NCBI GenBank assembly: GCA_900239685.1
Contig: OENT01000680.1
Coordinates: 1 to 64,000 of the forward strand
Reading direction: 5' to 3'
Length of the DNA stretch: 64,000 nt
DNA from: Rotaria macrura
Taxonomy: Eukaryota; Rotifera; Eurotatoria; Philodinida; Philodinidae
Shown: piece by piece, positions 50,501 to 62,778 of the stretch
How positions within the stretch are numbered: the first letter of the stretch is position 1
How the letters are laid out: each line of letters starts with the position of its first letter
The notes under the pieces: model-generated
Databases searched by the model: none
Seen by the model: the letters and a program-made list of their open reading frames with translations, nothing else
Told to the model about the DNA's origin: nothing
Made by a program: the position numbers and the translations under genes

Positions 50501-51858
50501 GTTAGTAAACGACCTAAATCTCTTATGCTCAGATAGCCTTGGTGTGTTCTGTATGATAAAATATAATATTCTTACATATACTTAGTATCAAAGCAATGAA
50601 GTATAAATAGTTATGTCTTCAAAGATAGAAAAGAATGTTACTATATTAGATCCTATCATGGAAAATGTTCGTCCCGCTTTTTCTCTTTTTTGTTGAAAAG
50701 TAATTAATCATAACGATGCGTGAAAATAAAATTCTCATTTAACGGTTTTACTTCCTTGCAACAATGTTTCACAATCTATACAATCATCATTATCCAATAG
50801 ACTGTTGTGTATTGTTATTTTAACAACCCTAGTGTTCACTAAAATATATAACATAGATTAGTTGAGTTTATATATACATGCTCTATATACAAAAGACTAA
50901 CGATCTGTAGAAGTGAAGTGGTACTTGTCATGCATATGTATGTTTTTCTTTCTTGCATAAAATGAAACAATGATATAGCATAATATCGATACCCAAGTGA
51001 ATCAATCATGTATATATGTATATATATATATATATGTAGGGTGTGTCGTTGCTGATGTCATCAATTTGATTCTCCCAACTGTATCGATGTATTATGCAAA
51101 TATGTGCGTGTACACATAACGTTAGTTTGGTAGTAGACATGTCTGCTAATCATCGATGCATAATTTCTCGTTCATGGCTATGTCTATTTCTTTACTTTCT
51201 TTTTTTCTTCTTCTCAATGTCATCTCACACGCAAAAACCCTGTACCGAATCTAATGGTGATCTATACATACCATGCACGAAAGCAGTTCGTTTCTCTCTC
51301 ACAACTACACACTCTTCATACATTTTTAGTATAAATGTGTTGTATGCAAAATGGTGACTTGCTCTCTATGTAATAATCATCGTTATCATTGACAAGGAAA
51401 AGCATTTACTGGACCATGTAAAATATGAGATTCGTTCCCATTATTCAAGCTCTTTTTTCTTCTCATACTTCCTTTTGGCTTTAGACACTTTTGATTCATC
51501 TCTATCACCCGTATAGCCTGCATTTAACGAACGCAGACACGCATAAAGTATCTAATCGATATATATATATCGATATTTATATTTATATATACTTCGAAAG
51601 TGTATGTATGCATGCAGAAATTCAGCGATAGATTGTATTGTATTAACAAGCTACTTGAAAAGTGTAAGGAGAGAGACGAAGACGACTACAGAGAAGAAGA
51701 AGAAGAAGAAGAAGGGAAAAAAAAGAGACGAACACATACGGTTTTTTTTCGATCGCATATCAAACTGAACAGTGATGCATATAGTTGAGGGTCACAGGAT
51801 GAAAGGGAATACTATTGTGTATTGTACGGATTTGTGATTATAGTTTTAGTTGAAAAAA
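44513..51858. other. 7.3-kb interval with probable non-coding first exon
   Basis: From 44.5 to 49.4 kb I see no coding sequence, repeat family or RNA gene; open stretches are short and AT-driven. Around 49590-49800 the DNA is unusually CpG-rich (gcgcgcgagcgc followed by a CT repeat). A (TA)n run lies near 51010-51030 and a GAA run near 51683-51711. Confidence 0.45.
49600..49890 (+). promoter_or_regulatory. Probable promoter and non-coding first exon of the WAP/antistasin gene
   Basis: A GC- and CpG-richer patch with a CT initiator-like tract is followed by a purine-rich leader with gaagact repeats that ends at a strong donor, gacgag|gtaagg (exon end 49890). A matching acceptor, gattatagttttag, ends at 51849, nine bases before the ATG of the WAP/antistasin gene. 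A 5' UTR intron of about 1.96 kb would join them. The upstream exon boundary is a guess. Confidence 0.4.
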
Positions 51859-54800
51859 ATGAATACAATGAAAATCGTGGTTAAAACTTCCTTGGGTTTA
51901 CTTGTTTTACTTGTTTTGGTTTATGCAGATGTTGGAAAGTCAAATATTAATTGTACTGAGCAATGTCAGGTAGATATAGATGAACTGTAAATAAAGACAA
52001 GATATATTTTTAGCATTTTTCTTGTATGATTTCATAGGCTCTTAAATGTAATCCACTGACAGAAATCTGTCATATAGATCCACAATGTGACGATAGTAAT
52101 CAAGTCGATGTATCAAAATTTGTTTATTGTGTTTTAAAAGGGGATTCAAATCAAAATCTCGTTTCTAAAACTTTACTTGCTTCATCAATCTCACAAAATC
52201 AACAACCTTTAGCACCTCGTTTATTAGCAAAATCAGGTGACACAAGATTACTAGCCGATAATCGTGGTGATTCATTGTCATCGTCGACTGTATCGAGAGC
52301 AACGAAATTACTTTCAAGTAATATTAATAAGACATCTGATGATTTATCTTATGATGATTATTATGAATATGATGAAGATGAAACATCTGATAAAAATGAA
52401 TTCGGTGAAGAGGACGAATATCTTGATGATTATGCTGAACCGTTGGATACTGTTGTTCAAGGTATTGAACCTATACGTAAATTGGGTATTTGTCCTAAAG
52501 TTGTTGAAGCTGTTGGAAATTGTGATCCGTCAACTATTATCCAATCAGATTGTCGTTTTGATACTGATTGTCCGGGTGATTATAAATGCTGCGAAGCAGC
52601 ATGTGGAAAACTTACTTGTCATGCGCCTATTATAAGTAAGAATGTGATTTCTATGAATGATGTTTTTCTATTCATCGTTTCCTTTTGCAATATTAACTAT
52701 ACAAAGAGAAATGTAAGAAAAAAAAATTCAATCAATAATGTAGAACTCAACTAGAGATATCTATTGTTTACTGACAATATATATGCATGTATACGTATAT
52801 ATGAGAGTTATGTTTTTAGACAGAATTGAACGTTGTCTACTACTTGTTATCATCTGATTCAGTGGTTAGACACCGTAGCGACGAAATTCAATTCTGTTTC
52901 ATTTAATTTAAAACATACTCCATTCATTTGTTTTTCTATTCCAATCCATCACAAGTTCGATCAGTTCTATAGCCTTGAATGGTTAGTTGATTGAATCACA
53001 ACATAACATTACTTACTTTCATTCATTCTTTCTTTCTTTTATCTAACAGAAAATCAAAATTTACATTCTATTAATCAATATTTGATTAAGCAATCGAGCG
53101 AGATGAAAATGTAACAGTCATCATGGAGTGACGTTTTTTTTATTAACATCAGCTTTTTCCCATAGTATCGGAAAAAGTGCATGCGACTTTGAAAATGAAG
53201 GAAATAAGAAGAAAAATCATCTTGTTTCTTTTGTCTTTTGATAGGGATAAACGCTGAAATAATTAATTCGTTTAAGTATCCTTGAATTATTTTTATTTTT
53301 GTTTTGAGATGTTTTCATTCTTATTTACAAATAAATTTTCGAAGTAATAACCTTGACAATAAATTATCCGATTATTTAATTGCCTAAACCATATCTCCAT
53401 ATTAGGCTTGTGATTAATTGAGAAAAATTCGATATATGTGATTGACAAAGTTAATGTAACAATTATTAAAAGAAAGAGAACTAATAATCATTAATGATTC
53501 ATAGAGGTGTTTTCTATTTTAAGCAAGTATATCAGTTTGTCCATCGTCCTTCACATGTGCACTAAATTGTCATCTTGGCTATCGAACTGATTCTAATGGA
53601 TGTCTTTTGTGCGAGTGTCAATCATGTCCTTCGATGGATCAATGCAATAAAAATTGCCCATCGGGATATTTAAAAGATTTATTTGGTTGTGATATATGTG
53701 AATGTAGTGATCAGTGTCCACCGTTTTCATGTGGTATTCTTTGTCCAGCTGATATTGGTTTTGAAAAATCTCCTGATGGTTGTCCACTATGTCAATGTGC
53801 AACAGTAAAATCTAAACCAACAGAATATACAACTTCCTGTCAAGTAACACATTTGAAAACAATCACAATTACTTACTTCTTTTTTTTCGATCAATTTTTT
53901 TCAATTAGAGTGATGTACATTGTCCTCCAGGCTTCCGGTGTCTTAACGATGCACGTAATGTGCCCATGTGTCAAGCAGGTATACTACTATATTTAATTTC
54001 TTTGAATATTCTATATTAACTACGTTCATGAATAAGTTATCAGTCTTGGCGTATGTTTATATAATGCATTAGTACCTTTTCTCGTTTTTTTTTCTCTTTT
54101 ACATCATCACTTTAAACTCACCAAAGAAAAAATATACTATCAAAGAGAAAAATCATTCACGATGAATTATAGAAAGCAAAGTCATCAATCAATCAGCTCA
54201 GTGATAAAAAATACAAATAGTATTATTGTTTTGTCGGTTATTTATCGAGCAATATGATAATATGCCATCGTGCTAATGCGAAACGATTTTTACATGATGT
54301 ATATCCAAAACAGAAAATAACATTGACGAACGTACACTTTATTACTTGAATAATTTCTTTGTGAGTAATTGTCATATAGGACGAGCAAACTAGACATTTT
54401 TCTTCCTATAAAAATAATCCTGTTTCGATAAAGGAGAAAAAAAAGCGAATGAGCGAAGTATTATTTCTTGATACAATGATATAGAAGGCAGAGAGTGTAT
54501 GTGTGGTATATTTATGTGAAGGAGCAAAAAAATAGAAAAAAAAGGAAGGCGAACCAACGCAAAATCGTCCCTTGTATTTTTTTTGCTCCGCATTTCTTCG
54601 ATTACTTGGCGAGGGTTGACACATACGATTGAATAGTCACTTTTTCTATATCGTTAACAACAACAACAACAACAGCAACTAGTTTTTTTGCGTTTTCTTG
54701 TTATTTCACCGCAAGGAGACATTACTAGCTTTTTATTGATCCTTGCAAATAACGTTGAATTTCTTCAATGTTTCAATTCTTAAGTCTTGTTATGACGAGC

Positions 54801-56774
54801 TTCGTGCTCTGTCACAATGTTCGTCATGTTTCGACATTTCTTAAGACAGCAATAGGTTTGAAACTTTGAATACTATGTTCTGATCGGATAGTATTTACAA
54901 TAATGTTTGTTTGTTTTCTAGTTTCCGAACCTATTAGACCACCATTACCAACTGAAACCTGTAAAACCGATTTAGCCTCAAGATGCAATGGTACATGTCC
55001 CAATGGAAACTATTTACTTGATGAACAAGGATGTCCAACATGTGCATGTACATCTGAAACATCTATTCAACGTGTTGGTCGACCACCGACCGAATGTCCA
55101 TCAGTTAAATGTCGAGGGGATTGTGGAAATCTTGGTTATGCATTCAATGAAAATGGATGTCGAACATGTAATTGTGCAACAAAAACGAAGGACGATATTG
55201 TACCGAAACCACGTGTTGAATGCTCACGTTCAATGTGTCGTATGTTCTGTGAAAATGGTTTTCGTCGTGATGAAAATGGGTGCGAAATTTGTCAATGTAA
55301 CGATTCTCCACAAGCATGTCCCATCGTCAGCTGTGAAAATACATGTGCAAATGGTTATCGAAAGGATTATAGTGGTAGGATAATTAAAAACTTGTGTTTT
55401 TTTCTTTACATTTAATTTCTCATCTTAATTTTTATTCAAGGCTGCCAAACATGTCAATGTGAATGTCCTTCAGTTAGTTGCACAAAGAATTGTACAAGCG
55501 GTTTTCAAAAAGACGACAATGGTTGTTTCATGTGTTCATGTGAAAATGATGAAACAAAACAAATAATTGATGATGGCTGTTCACCGATGAAATGTGATTT
55601 AGATTGTAAATACGGTTTCGAACGTGATATAACTGGGTGTCAATTATGTTCATGTAATCGTTGCCCATTACATACATGTCGAATGTTCTGTATGTATGGT
55701 TTTAAAAAGAATATTGATGGATGTGATGTATGTGAATGTGATTGGACACCAGTTTCAGAAAATATTCAATGCAGTATGGTAAAGAACAAAAGAAAAATAT
55801 GAAATTAATAGGACAACCTTAAACATTTGTATTTTATCATAGAGAATTCCATGTACGGGCAATCGTGTATGTAATTTGAATTTGAAATTATGCGAATTAG
55901 TGAGTGCAGACAGAATAAATTGGTTCGTTTATGATTTTGATGTTGAAACTGGATTTTTCAATGATCCTACATTCGTTCATGCATTTAAAAGGTAAATTAG
56001 ATAAAAATATTAACACGGGTGTAAACTATTCATTCATAACGTTTTCTTTTTCTATTTAGCGGTTTAGTTAATAATATTGCTGCTAAATATAATTTGGAAC
56101 CAACACAAATAACTGTATCATCAGTAGAACACGATGGCATGACATCATTTCAAATAATGCCCTTTTATGTTGAAGATATAGATGATTTTACAAAGAAAAT
56201 GAATCAAATCGATCTTGACGTATGTTTCAATTAAATAAATACATAAATCTTTGTTATTCTTTTGAGATGTTTTCTTTTGTAGTTGAATTCACATGAATTT
56301 CGTCAAGTTTTACCAGCTGTGGCTCGTGCTGTCGAAAAAGATACTGATAAGGGCAATGATTCTAGATGGAATCGTTACGCAAGACGTAATCCACGTTTCA
56401 TACTCGGTGTAGCAGCTGTTTTATTTGGCATTATTGCATTCATACTTGCTGGAGTATTTATTTGCGTAAGCTTAAACAGATTTTTTTCTAGACTTAAATC
56501 TCATTTTCTGTATTTTTCAATGAAAATTTAAGATATTCCGTAAACGTGTTAAATATCCCGGACGCTCAGAGGTAAGCAGTTTGTTTTTGTTTTTTTCCAA
56601 GAAGATAATTATTTATGCTCGTAGTCGAAAACACCTATATATGATACATCGTATCATCCAGCACCAACAGAAGATGATCTTTATCATGCAGTGCATGCAC
56701 CAGATGGTACAGCGTATGTTGTCGTCGAAAGTGAAGACATTCAAGCATCCAACGATAAGCGAGCACTTGTTTAA
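51859..56774 (+). CDS. Type I membrane protein with WAP domain and ten antistasin-like repeats
   Basis: Eleven coding exons: 51859-51969, 52038-52635, 53524-53843, 53909-53978, 54922-55374, 55441-55778, 55843-55991, 56060-56219, 56283-56465, 56533-56571, 56625-56774; 856 aa. It starts with a signal peptide (about residues 1-23), then an acidic Ser-rich region. A WAP four-disulfide core follows at about 187-234, with eight cysteines including the CC pair. Next come ten antistasin-type repeats (pattern CPxxxCxxxCxxGxxxxxxGCxxCxC). A globular unit of about 120 residues, possibly SEA-like, precedes the membrane segment at about 772-795 (FILGVAAVLFGIIAFILAGV), a basic stop-transfer RKRVKYPGR and a 50-residue tail with several Tyr. 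WAP and antistasin modules are protease inhibitors in secreted proteins, and antistasin repeats also occur in CRIM1, which binds BMPs. The function here is not known. Confidence 0.8.
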
Positions 56775-58678
56775 ATACAACAAAAAAAGAAAGAAAGAAA
56801 GACATCGGATCTATTTTTTTGTTTCAGTTTAATATATATTGAATCTTATTTTCTTTTCTTTTTTTTTCTTTCTTCATTCACCGTCATACTTACTATTCTC
56901 TCTTTTTCTAATTTTTCTTATTACGGTGACATTGTCATTCAGTTCGTCGTCTGTATGTCGTTGACTAATTCAAAATTATTTCTATTTGTTTTGTACTGTA
57001 CAGAGGTTCATTTCTTTTTCTTTTGTCTTATCATGTTGTCGTAACTGAAAGATATATGTGTTTATGTTCTTTTCATTTTTTTTCCTATGTCAAAATTTGC
57101 CACCTAGTAGAAAAAAAATAGACAGTATTTATGTTTTGTTGTTGTCATGTTGGCGTATATATGTGGATGATTATGACCATGAGTACTTACTATTCTTAGA
57201 ATATGTTCATCTCAGAGAAGATTATTCTGCTGATTTGATTTACGAAGGCTTTAATGTTTGAAAATTCAAAGAAAAACATCAACATTTTTAATAAAATGAG
57301 CGAACGCATCGTGACAAAGCGCCTTACTGAGGATTAAGAAATTGTTGTAGGACTTCTTGAAGTTGACAAGAAAATCATGATATTTTGTGACAACTTCAAT
57401 TGTTACATTGATTAGAAGAGCTCTCATAGAATAATAATTTCTTGTATTTGATGAACAGAAAACTACATGAAGAATGAAAGCAAGAACTTATATGTTGTAT
57501 CATAACACGAACGATTTTTTAGGGCTACTAGACGATATATACATATCAGTAAAACATGTTTTGCAAACTGAACTTTATGTTTATGACATTATCATGATAG
57601 CAGTCTCGGCGAAAGAAAAAAACAACGTGCCTAAATAATATGTGTATAATGCAACACATGCATTATTAGAACAAACTAAGACAACTGAAAAACAATAGAC
57701 AATTGAGGAAAATTCCAATTACTGCATTCTTGTTATTCTAATGTTGGAGAATATTTGACTAAGTATCACATTTGATATCTTAATTCATACTAGTAGAGAC
57801 ATACTAATGCAAGTTCTAATTGTTAATGTTTTCTTTTATCGTACTATATAAGCGTAGAATGCCTATTTAGTTATCTTCATTATGCGGAATATTTAGGAAA
57901 CGAGCAGAAATCGTACGATTCATCAATCTTGAAATTATCCTAATCAAACTAAGTCACAATATTGAGGTTTTGTCTGATTACAATAATGCAAAGAAAGAAC
58001 AACACGCATCAGCAATGAATATTCATCATGTTTAAAGATATTCTAAAATAGTCGCCGACGAGAATCCATATGAAGTGCTCAGCGTATGCCGCTAAAAGCA
58101 TCGTAATGTTGTTTACATGTATGAGATTAAAAAATAAAAAAAATATTCATCGTATGCACTTATCGATTTAATTGATGTTAATCATTATATTTTTGAAAAT
58201 GTCATAATAATTTATTTTGACATTGAGTTATGGTTTCTTTTTTTCATCGTGAATCTCCATCAATAGTACATTTCATATGTTTTTTTACAAAAGCCAAATT
58301 GAATGGAAAAAGAAAAATATCTGAATCGTACATTATAGTTCTAATTAAGTATTAATTCTAATTTCAGAGTGGTTTTAGATGAAATTCTATTGTGACTTTT
58401 TGTTCTTAAGACAAGAAAAATGACAAGCAATCTAATCGTATACTTCATAATCGTGGGAAAGCGTGTACAAGCAATAATGTTGCCTGAATTTGATCCATTC
58501 GAAATTTTCTAATAAAAAAAAAGAAAAACATAAAGAAATATGATTTCGATTGAAGTACTAAATCAATTGTACTATGAAAATAGGAACTGATATATAGAAA
58601 ATCTCAAGGTTTTGTTTTTGTTTGATCTTTTCTTATCTTTCGATCATTCGTGTTGTTCTTCGTTTTACAATCACATTC
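56775..58678. other. Intergenic, 1.9 kb
   Basis: T-rich 3' UTR-like sequence (56775 to about 57100) follows the membrane-protein gene. The remainder is AT-rich with no supported coding sequence. The open stretch at 57058-57261 has no family features. Confidence 0.5.
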
Positions 58679-59746
58679 ATGATGGCTGAAGGGGGCGTGA
58701 TTTGTGCTGGATCTATTGTTACAGATTATGTTGTTGTGGTTGATAGATGGCCATCGGAAAGCTCGCTATCAAATATATATCATGAAACAAAAGCGGGCGG
58801 TGGTGGTCCATTCAATGTCATCAAAGATTTACGCTCATTGGATAAAAATTTACCATTATCAATTGTTGGTTTATTGGGTAATGATGATAATGGTCGATGG
58901 CTCATAAATGATTGTAAAACATCAAATATTGATGTTAATCAATTACACATAACTGATGATGATACACCAACATCATACACATATGTAATCAGTGTTGAAT
59001 CAACTGGTCGACGTACATTTTTCAATCAACGTGGCACTAATTCATTATTAAGTGACAATCATTTTGACTTTGATTATTTAGTAGATAAAAAATGTTCTAC
59101 ATTATTTTATCTTGGTTATTTAACATTACTTGATGGACTAGATAGAATTGTTAATAATGAAACAATAGCAGCACGAGTACTTAAAAGAGCTAAAGAATCT
59201 GGCTTAGAAACAATTACTGACTTTGTCAGCGTACATAATTCATTGTATTCTGAAATAGCTCAACTAACATTACCATATGTTGATCATTTAATTATAAATG
59301 AAATTGAACTTGGTCTCATTCTTAATCAATCATTTCAACAAGGAACAATTTCAGAAATTGAACAAGCTGCAAGATTATTAATGGAAACCTATGGTGTGCA
59401 ACGTACAGTAACTATTCATTTTGATCGTGGTTCTGTTTGTATCAGTCGAGAGAATCACTCAACTATAGAGTCTTTTTTTCAAGGATCTTTTTTTCTACCA
59501 AAAGGATATATTAAAAGTGCAGTTGGTGCGGGTGATGCATTTGCTGCTGGTGTTATCTATGGCATTTATAAAAGGTGGTCTATTCAAGAACGATTACGTT
59601 GTGGTATTTGCGTTGCTACAATGTGTTTACGAGATTTAACACCATATGGCGGTGTAGGCGCTTTACAAGAATGTTTACAATTGACAGAAACATTTCGTTT
59701 TCGAACATTAGAACCTAACACATATGTGAACGATACAGAGAATTGA
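58679..59746 (+). CDS. PfkB-family carbohydrate kinase, intronless
   Basis: A single uninterrupted frame of 355 codons from ATG 58679; the frame upstream to 58622 starts at TTG, and a second ATG follows at 58682. The PfkB/ribokinase fold is clear. The N-terminal substrate region has AGSIVTDYVVVVDRWP and AGGGGPFNVIKDL. The lid part has TSYTYVISVESTGRRTFF. The C-terminal signature is GAGDAFAAGVIYG, with catalytic Asp286. The substrate is a sugar or nucleoside not predictable from sequence. TSYT..STGRRTFFxQRG and the GGPFNV block resemble a bacterial carbohydrate-kinase subgroup (planctomycete/verrucomicrobial type, from memory) more than animal ribokinase, adenosine kinase or ketohexokinase. 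Lack of introns in an intron-dense locus fits horizontal gain, although codon use matches its neighbours. An AATAAA lies at 59841. Confidence 0.85.
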   Translation: MMAEGGVICAGSIVTDYVVVVDRWPSESSLSNIYHETKAGGGGPFNVIKDLRSLDKNLPLSIVGLLGNDDNGRWLINDCKTSNIDVNQLHITDDDTPTSYTYVISVESTGRRTFFNQRGTNSLLSDNHFDFDYLVDKKCSTLFYLGYLTLLDGLDRIVNNETIAARVLKRAKESGLETITDFVSVHNSLYSEIAQLTLPYVDHLIINEIELGLILNQSFQQGTISEIEQAARLLMETYGVQRTVTIHFDRGSVCISRENHSTIESFFQGSFFLPKGYIKSAVGAGDAFAAGVIYGIYKRWSIQERLRCGICVATMCLRDLTPYGGVGALQECLQLTETFRFRTLEPNTYVNDTEN

Positions 59747-61514
59747 ATCATAATCATTTCAATGTTTGCTCTTTTTTTTACTGGCTAGATAATCAGAAGA
59801 AAGAAATTTTTTATTCTAGTTTTGCATTTCTCAATCAAAGAATAAAAATTAAGTTATTCACAGTTAATAGGTCAGATTACCATTCTTCTAATAGTGAGAA
59901 AAATGAAACATATTTTTAGAAATCAATGTCTGATCTTAACATCTTGAATAAAACAACAAAACAAATACGAAAAAAATGGTTTTTACATCATTTTGAATCA
60001 ATTATGGAGATATTCTATGTAAATGCTAATAAAACCACTGATATATTTACATATTGAAAGAGTTATTTCACTGTGATCACGTAATATAGAATGAAAATAA
60101 ACTGTTTTATTATTGTGGAATCATATGAAGTTTGCATTAATACTTAACTAGACTTTGTTGACAATTGTTTCACTCTTGAGTCTGTACGAAGTCAAATATA
60201 TTACTGATGAGAAATTATGGTATTTTTTAACTGATTGATACAAGTAAAATGATATATAACCGAGTATGGCATTGTTTATTAGTCGTAAATTTTCGAAATA
60301 GTTTTACAATGGATGTTAGCTCGAACATTATTTTGCCATACGATTACGAATAAATAAATTATCGAACAAGACATATCAGAGAAAATAGCAAGTCATTATT
60401 AGAAGTCAAGGATGGTTTGATCTATTGCATAGGAATATCGATTGATAGTCAGCGATTTCAAATGAGTCGAACGTTTTATTACAGTTAACAAAAACATTTA
60501 CTTTGATAGATATAAAAATTCTATTATTGGATTTAAAATATGAGTACAAGCTGATTACGAACGCTCTTAATACTCATTGTCAAGGTGATTTTTTAAGTAA
60601 ATGAACTAAAATAGATTCGTTTTTTGTTTTTTTATTTATCGTCGCTTCGTATGTTAGTCTGTTATTTCTAACTAGAACAGAAAAAGTATTCACAAACATG
60701 CAATCATGTGCAAATGTTAGGTTTGCTTTTCAGAAGAAATTCTACGTAGACCTTTTTTTTTCTATCTTGACGATTAAAACAAAAATCAGTGAGTTTGTTT
60801 TCGAAAGCAAGTCGACAATAGCAACTTCAAATTCAACTCGATTGTTTTATTTTTCTTACGAATAATATGTGCAAAATACGTAATGTGTTTTTTGTTTTTT
60901 TGTTGTCAAGCAGTTTCGATGGAACAATCGGATAATATTAATTACCGCCTATTTTTAGTCATGATACTTCATACAAATAGTCGGCATGTGATTCTTCTGA
61001 TTTTTCTGTTGTTTTTTTTTTGTTATGCATCATATCATGACAACAGTTTAAATTAAAATATCAAACAAAAGATGAACATAGCACCCAAGTCATTTATTTA
61101 TGGATGGGAAAAACAAATATATCGTTGTCATAAGTATTTCATATGTCAAAAAGTTGAAGTACTTGAAGATAGATGACGAAGACAATGGGATAAGGGATGT
61201 TGTAGAGTACTAGAATATGTAAATTACATTGAAAAATAGATTTTGAGAACAATATATTTCATTTCAAACAAATGTAACGCAGGAGAATAGACGGAAAAAA
61301 CTGATTTTTTTCTCTCAAGTATTCTTTGTTGTATACATACAGTATATAGCGTTGCCAAGAAGAAAATGAGTTGCTCATTCGTTTCTAATGTAAACCGAAG
61401 CAATTCAAAATTTTCTAAGCAAATAAACAATATTCTAATGGCAAGAAACGAGTTTACACCGTGTCCTTTTTTTTCTTCTTTTCTTTCTCTCTGGTATTGC
61501 CTGCACAACACAAT
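59747..61514. other. Intergenic, 1.8 kb
   Basis: AT-rich with T and A runs. A polyadenylation signal for the kinase lies at 59841-59846. No other gene was recognised. A CT/T-rich tract just before 61515 may hold the leader of the next gene. Confidence 0.5.
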
Positions 61515-62240
61515 ATGTCGTCAACGCCAGCTTCTTCATCTGTACCGGCACCATCATCACGCGTTCCATCAGCAACTAGCAAACCTAAAGAAGAATCATC
61601 TCAAGAAGCTAAGAATGCTACTACAACCATAGATCAACCAGCTCGTCCACCTTCAGCAGTTAAACAGTCGACAAGTAATGAAACTCGACCTGGATCAGCA
61701 GCGAAAGCTCCTCTACAAGATACTGCTAATCGACCACCGTCCGCTGTAAAAAGTGATCCTAATGCTACAGCCGTTCCTGAATCAACAACTGCCAGGGCTG
61801 CTTCAGCAAGTCAGAAACAGGACGGAGCAACAAAACCCGATACTATCAATACTACACCAGGCTCACGACCACCATCGGCACTTAAAAAGCCTGAGGATGC
61901 AATTGCTCCGGCAAGTTCACGAGCAGCATCGGCTATCACGAAATCAGAAGGAACAAATGCTTCAGCAGGCTTACGACCACCGTCGGCAAGCCAAAAACAA
62001 GAAGGAACACCTACTGGCAGTACAAGCATCGGTGAACAAGCTACAACGCCTCCCGTTGATTCCAACAATTCTAATACAACTCAACCAATTATAGTACGTC
62101 CAGCATCGGCAGTAAAAAAGCCAACTGGTGACGTGCCTGCTACAGCAGCTTTACCGGCCAAGTCAACCGAAGGTACATCACAGTCGTCAACAAATAATCA
62201 TTCAACTGAGGCTCCCACCACTTCTCCACCTAAACCATGA
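61515..62240 (+). CDS. Disordered protein with R-P-P-S-A repeats
   Basis: One exon, 241 codons from ATG 61515; the frame further upstream lacks an ATG. No known domain is seen. The composition is Ser, Ala, Pro, Thr and Lys, with no hydrophobic core, so it is probably intrinsically disordered. A short motif recurs eight times at intervals of about 15-40 residues: ARPPSAVK, TRPGSAAK, NRPPSAVK, ARAASASQK, SRPPSALKK, SRAASAITK, LRPPSASQK and VRPASAVKK. The consensus is R-[PA]-x-S-A-x-x-K. Each copy carries an R-x-x-S context used by basophilic kinases (PKA, CaMKII type). Codon use is similar to neighbouring genes but GC is somewhat higher because of Pro/Ala content. It may be cytoskeletal or ciliary by analogy with other basic repeat proteins; that is speculation. 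Further exons are not excluded. Confidence 0.55.
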   Translation: MSSTPASSSVPAPSSRVPSATSKPKEESSQEAKNATTTIDQPARPPSAVKQSTSNETRPGSAAKAPLQDTANRPPSAVKSDPNATAVPESTTARAASASQKQDGATKPDTINTTPGSRPPSALKKPEDAIAPASSRAASAITKSEGTNASAGLRPPSASQKQEGTPTGSTSIGEQATTPPVDSNNSNTTQPIIVRPASAVKKPTGDVPATAALPAKSTEGTSQSSTNNHSTEAPTTSPPKP

Positions 62241-62415
62241 TGTGTTGATTCGCCCTCAAACAGAAAACCTTCAACATAAACATCGACTAGAAGTAATTCT
62301 TCACTTTTTAGCTTTAAAATTAACTTGGAGTTTTTTTGCGCGTCTATAATATTCTAAAAAACTCATTTTTTTTCTAAACCTAAGAATACTGGAAATTTTT
62401 TCTTTTTCATTTTCA

Positions 62416-62631
62416 ATGAATAACTCAGTATTATTTACTATTTTTGGTTCATTACTAATATGTTTCCTTGCTGGTATTATCTACATAGTATTCATGATAA
62501 CAGGAAAATCATCTTTAAAAACATCAACACTGGATATAGATATCACTGAAGATCTCCAACGAATTGATACAAGAGATCCATTAGCACCCAGATTTTCTGA
62601 CAAATTTATCATACACTCTCGTATTTCTTAA
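62416..62631 (+). CDS. Small single-pass membrane protein
   Basis: 71 codons from ATG 62416. One strong hydrophobic segment (residues about 6-28: LFTIFGSLLICFLAGIIYIV) is followed by a hydrophilic tail with DIDITEDLQRIDTRDPLAPR. It resembles a type III or signal-anchored membrane protein. No family is recognised. The gene lies 175 bp after the RPPSA-repeat gene on the same strand, and could be a separate gene or a 3' exon of a longer transcript. The tail composition looks coding rather than chance. Confidence 0.4.
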   Translation: MNNSVLFTIFGSLLICFLAGIIYIVFMITGKSSLKTSTLDIDITEDLQRIDTRDPLAPRFSDKFIIHSRIS

Positions 62632-62778
62632 ACAAGTTCACATTATTTTTTTTATCATTTTTCCTCATATTTGTCTTCTTTTCATTTTGATAAGAAAATC
62701 AAATAATCATCTGGCAGTAAACACTCGTTTGTTTTTTTTAATATTTCCATTTGATATTCTGAAAAAAAAATAATAAAA

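Noticed and set aside
61753..62094. Gln/His-rich ORF in another frame of the RPPSA-repeat gene
   Set aside because: It is a frame-shifted shadow; the Ser/Ala/Pro frame is longer and its repeat is conserved at protein level.
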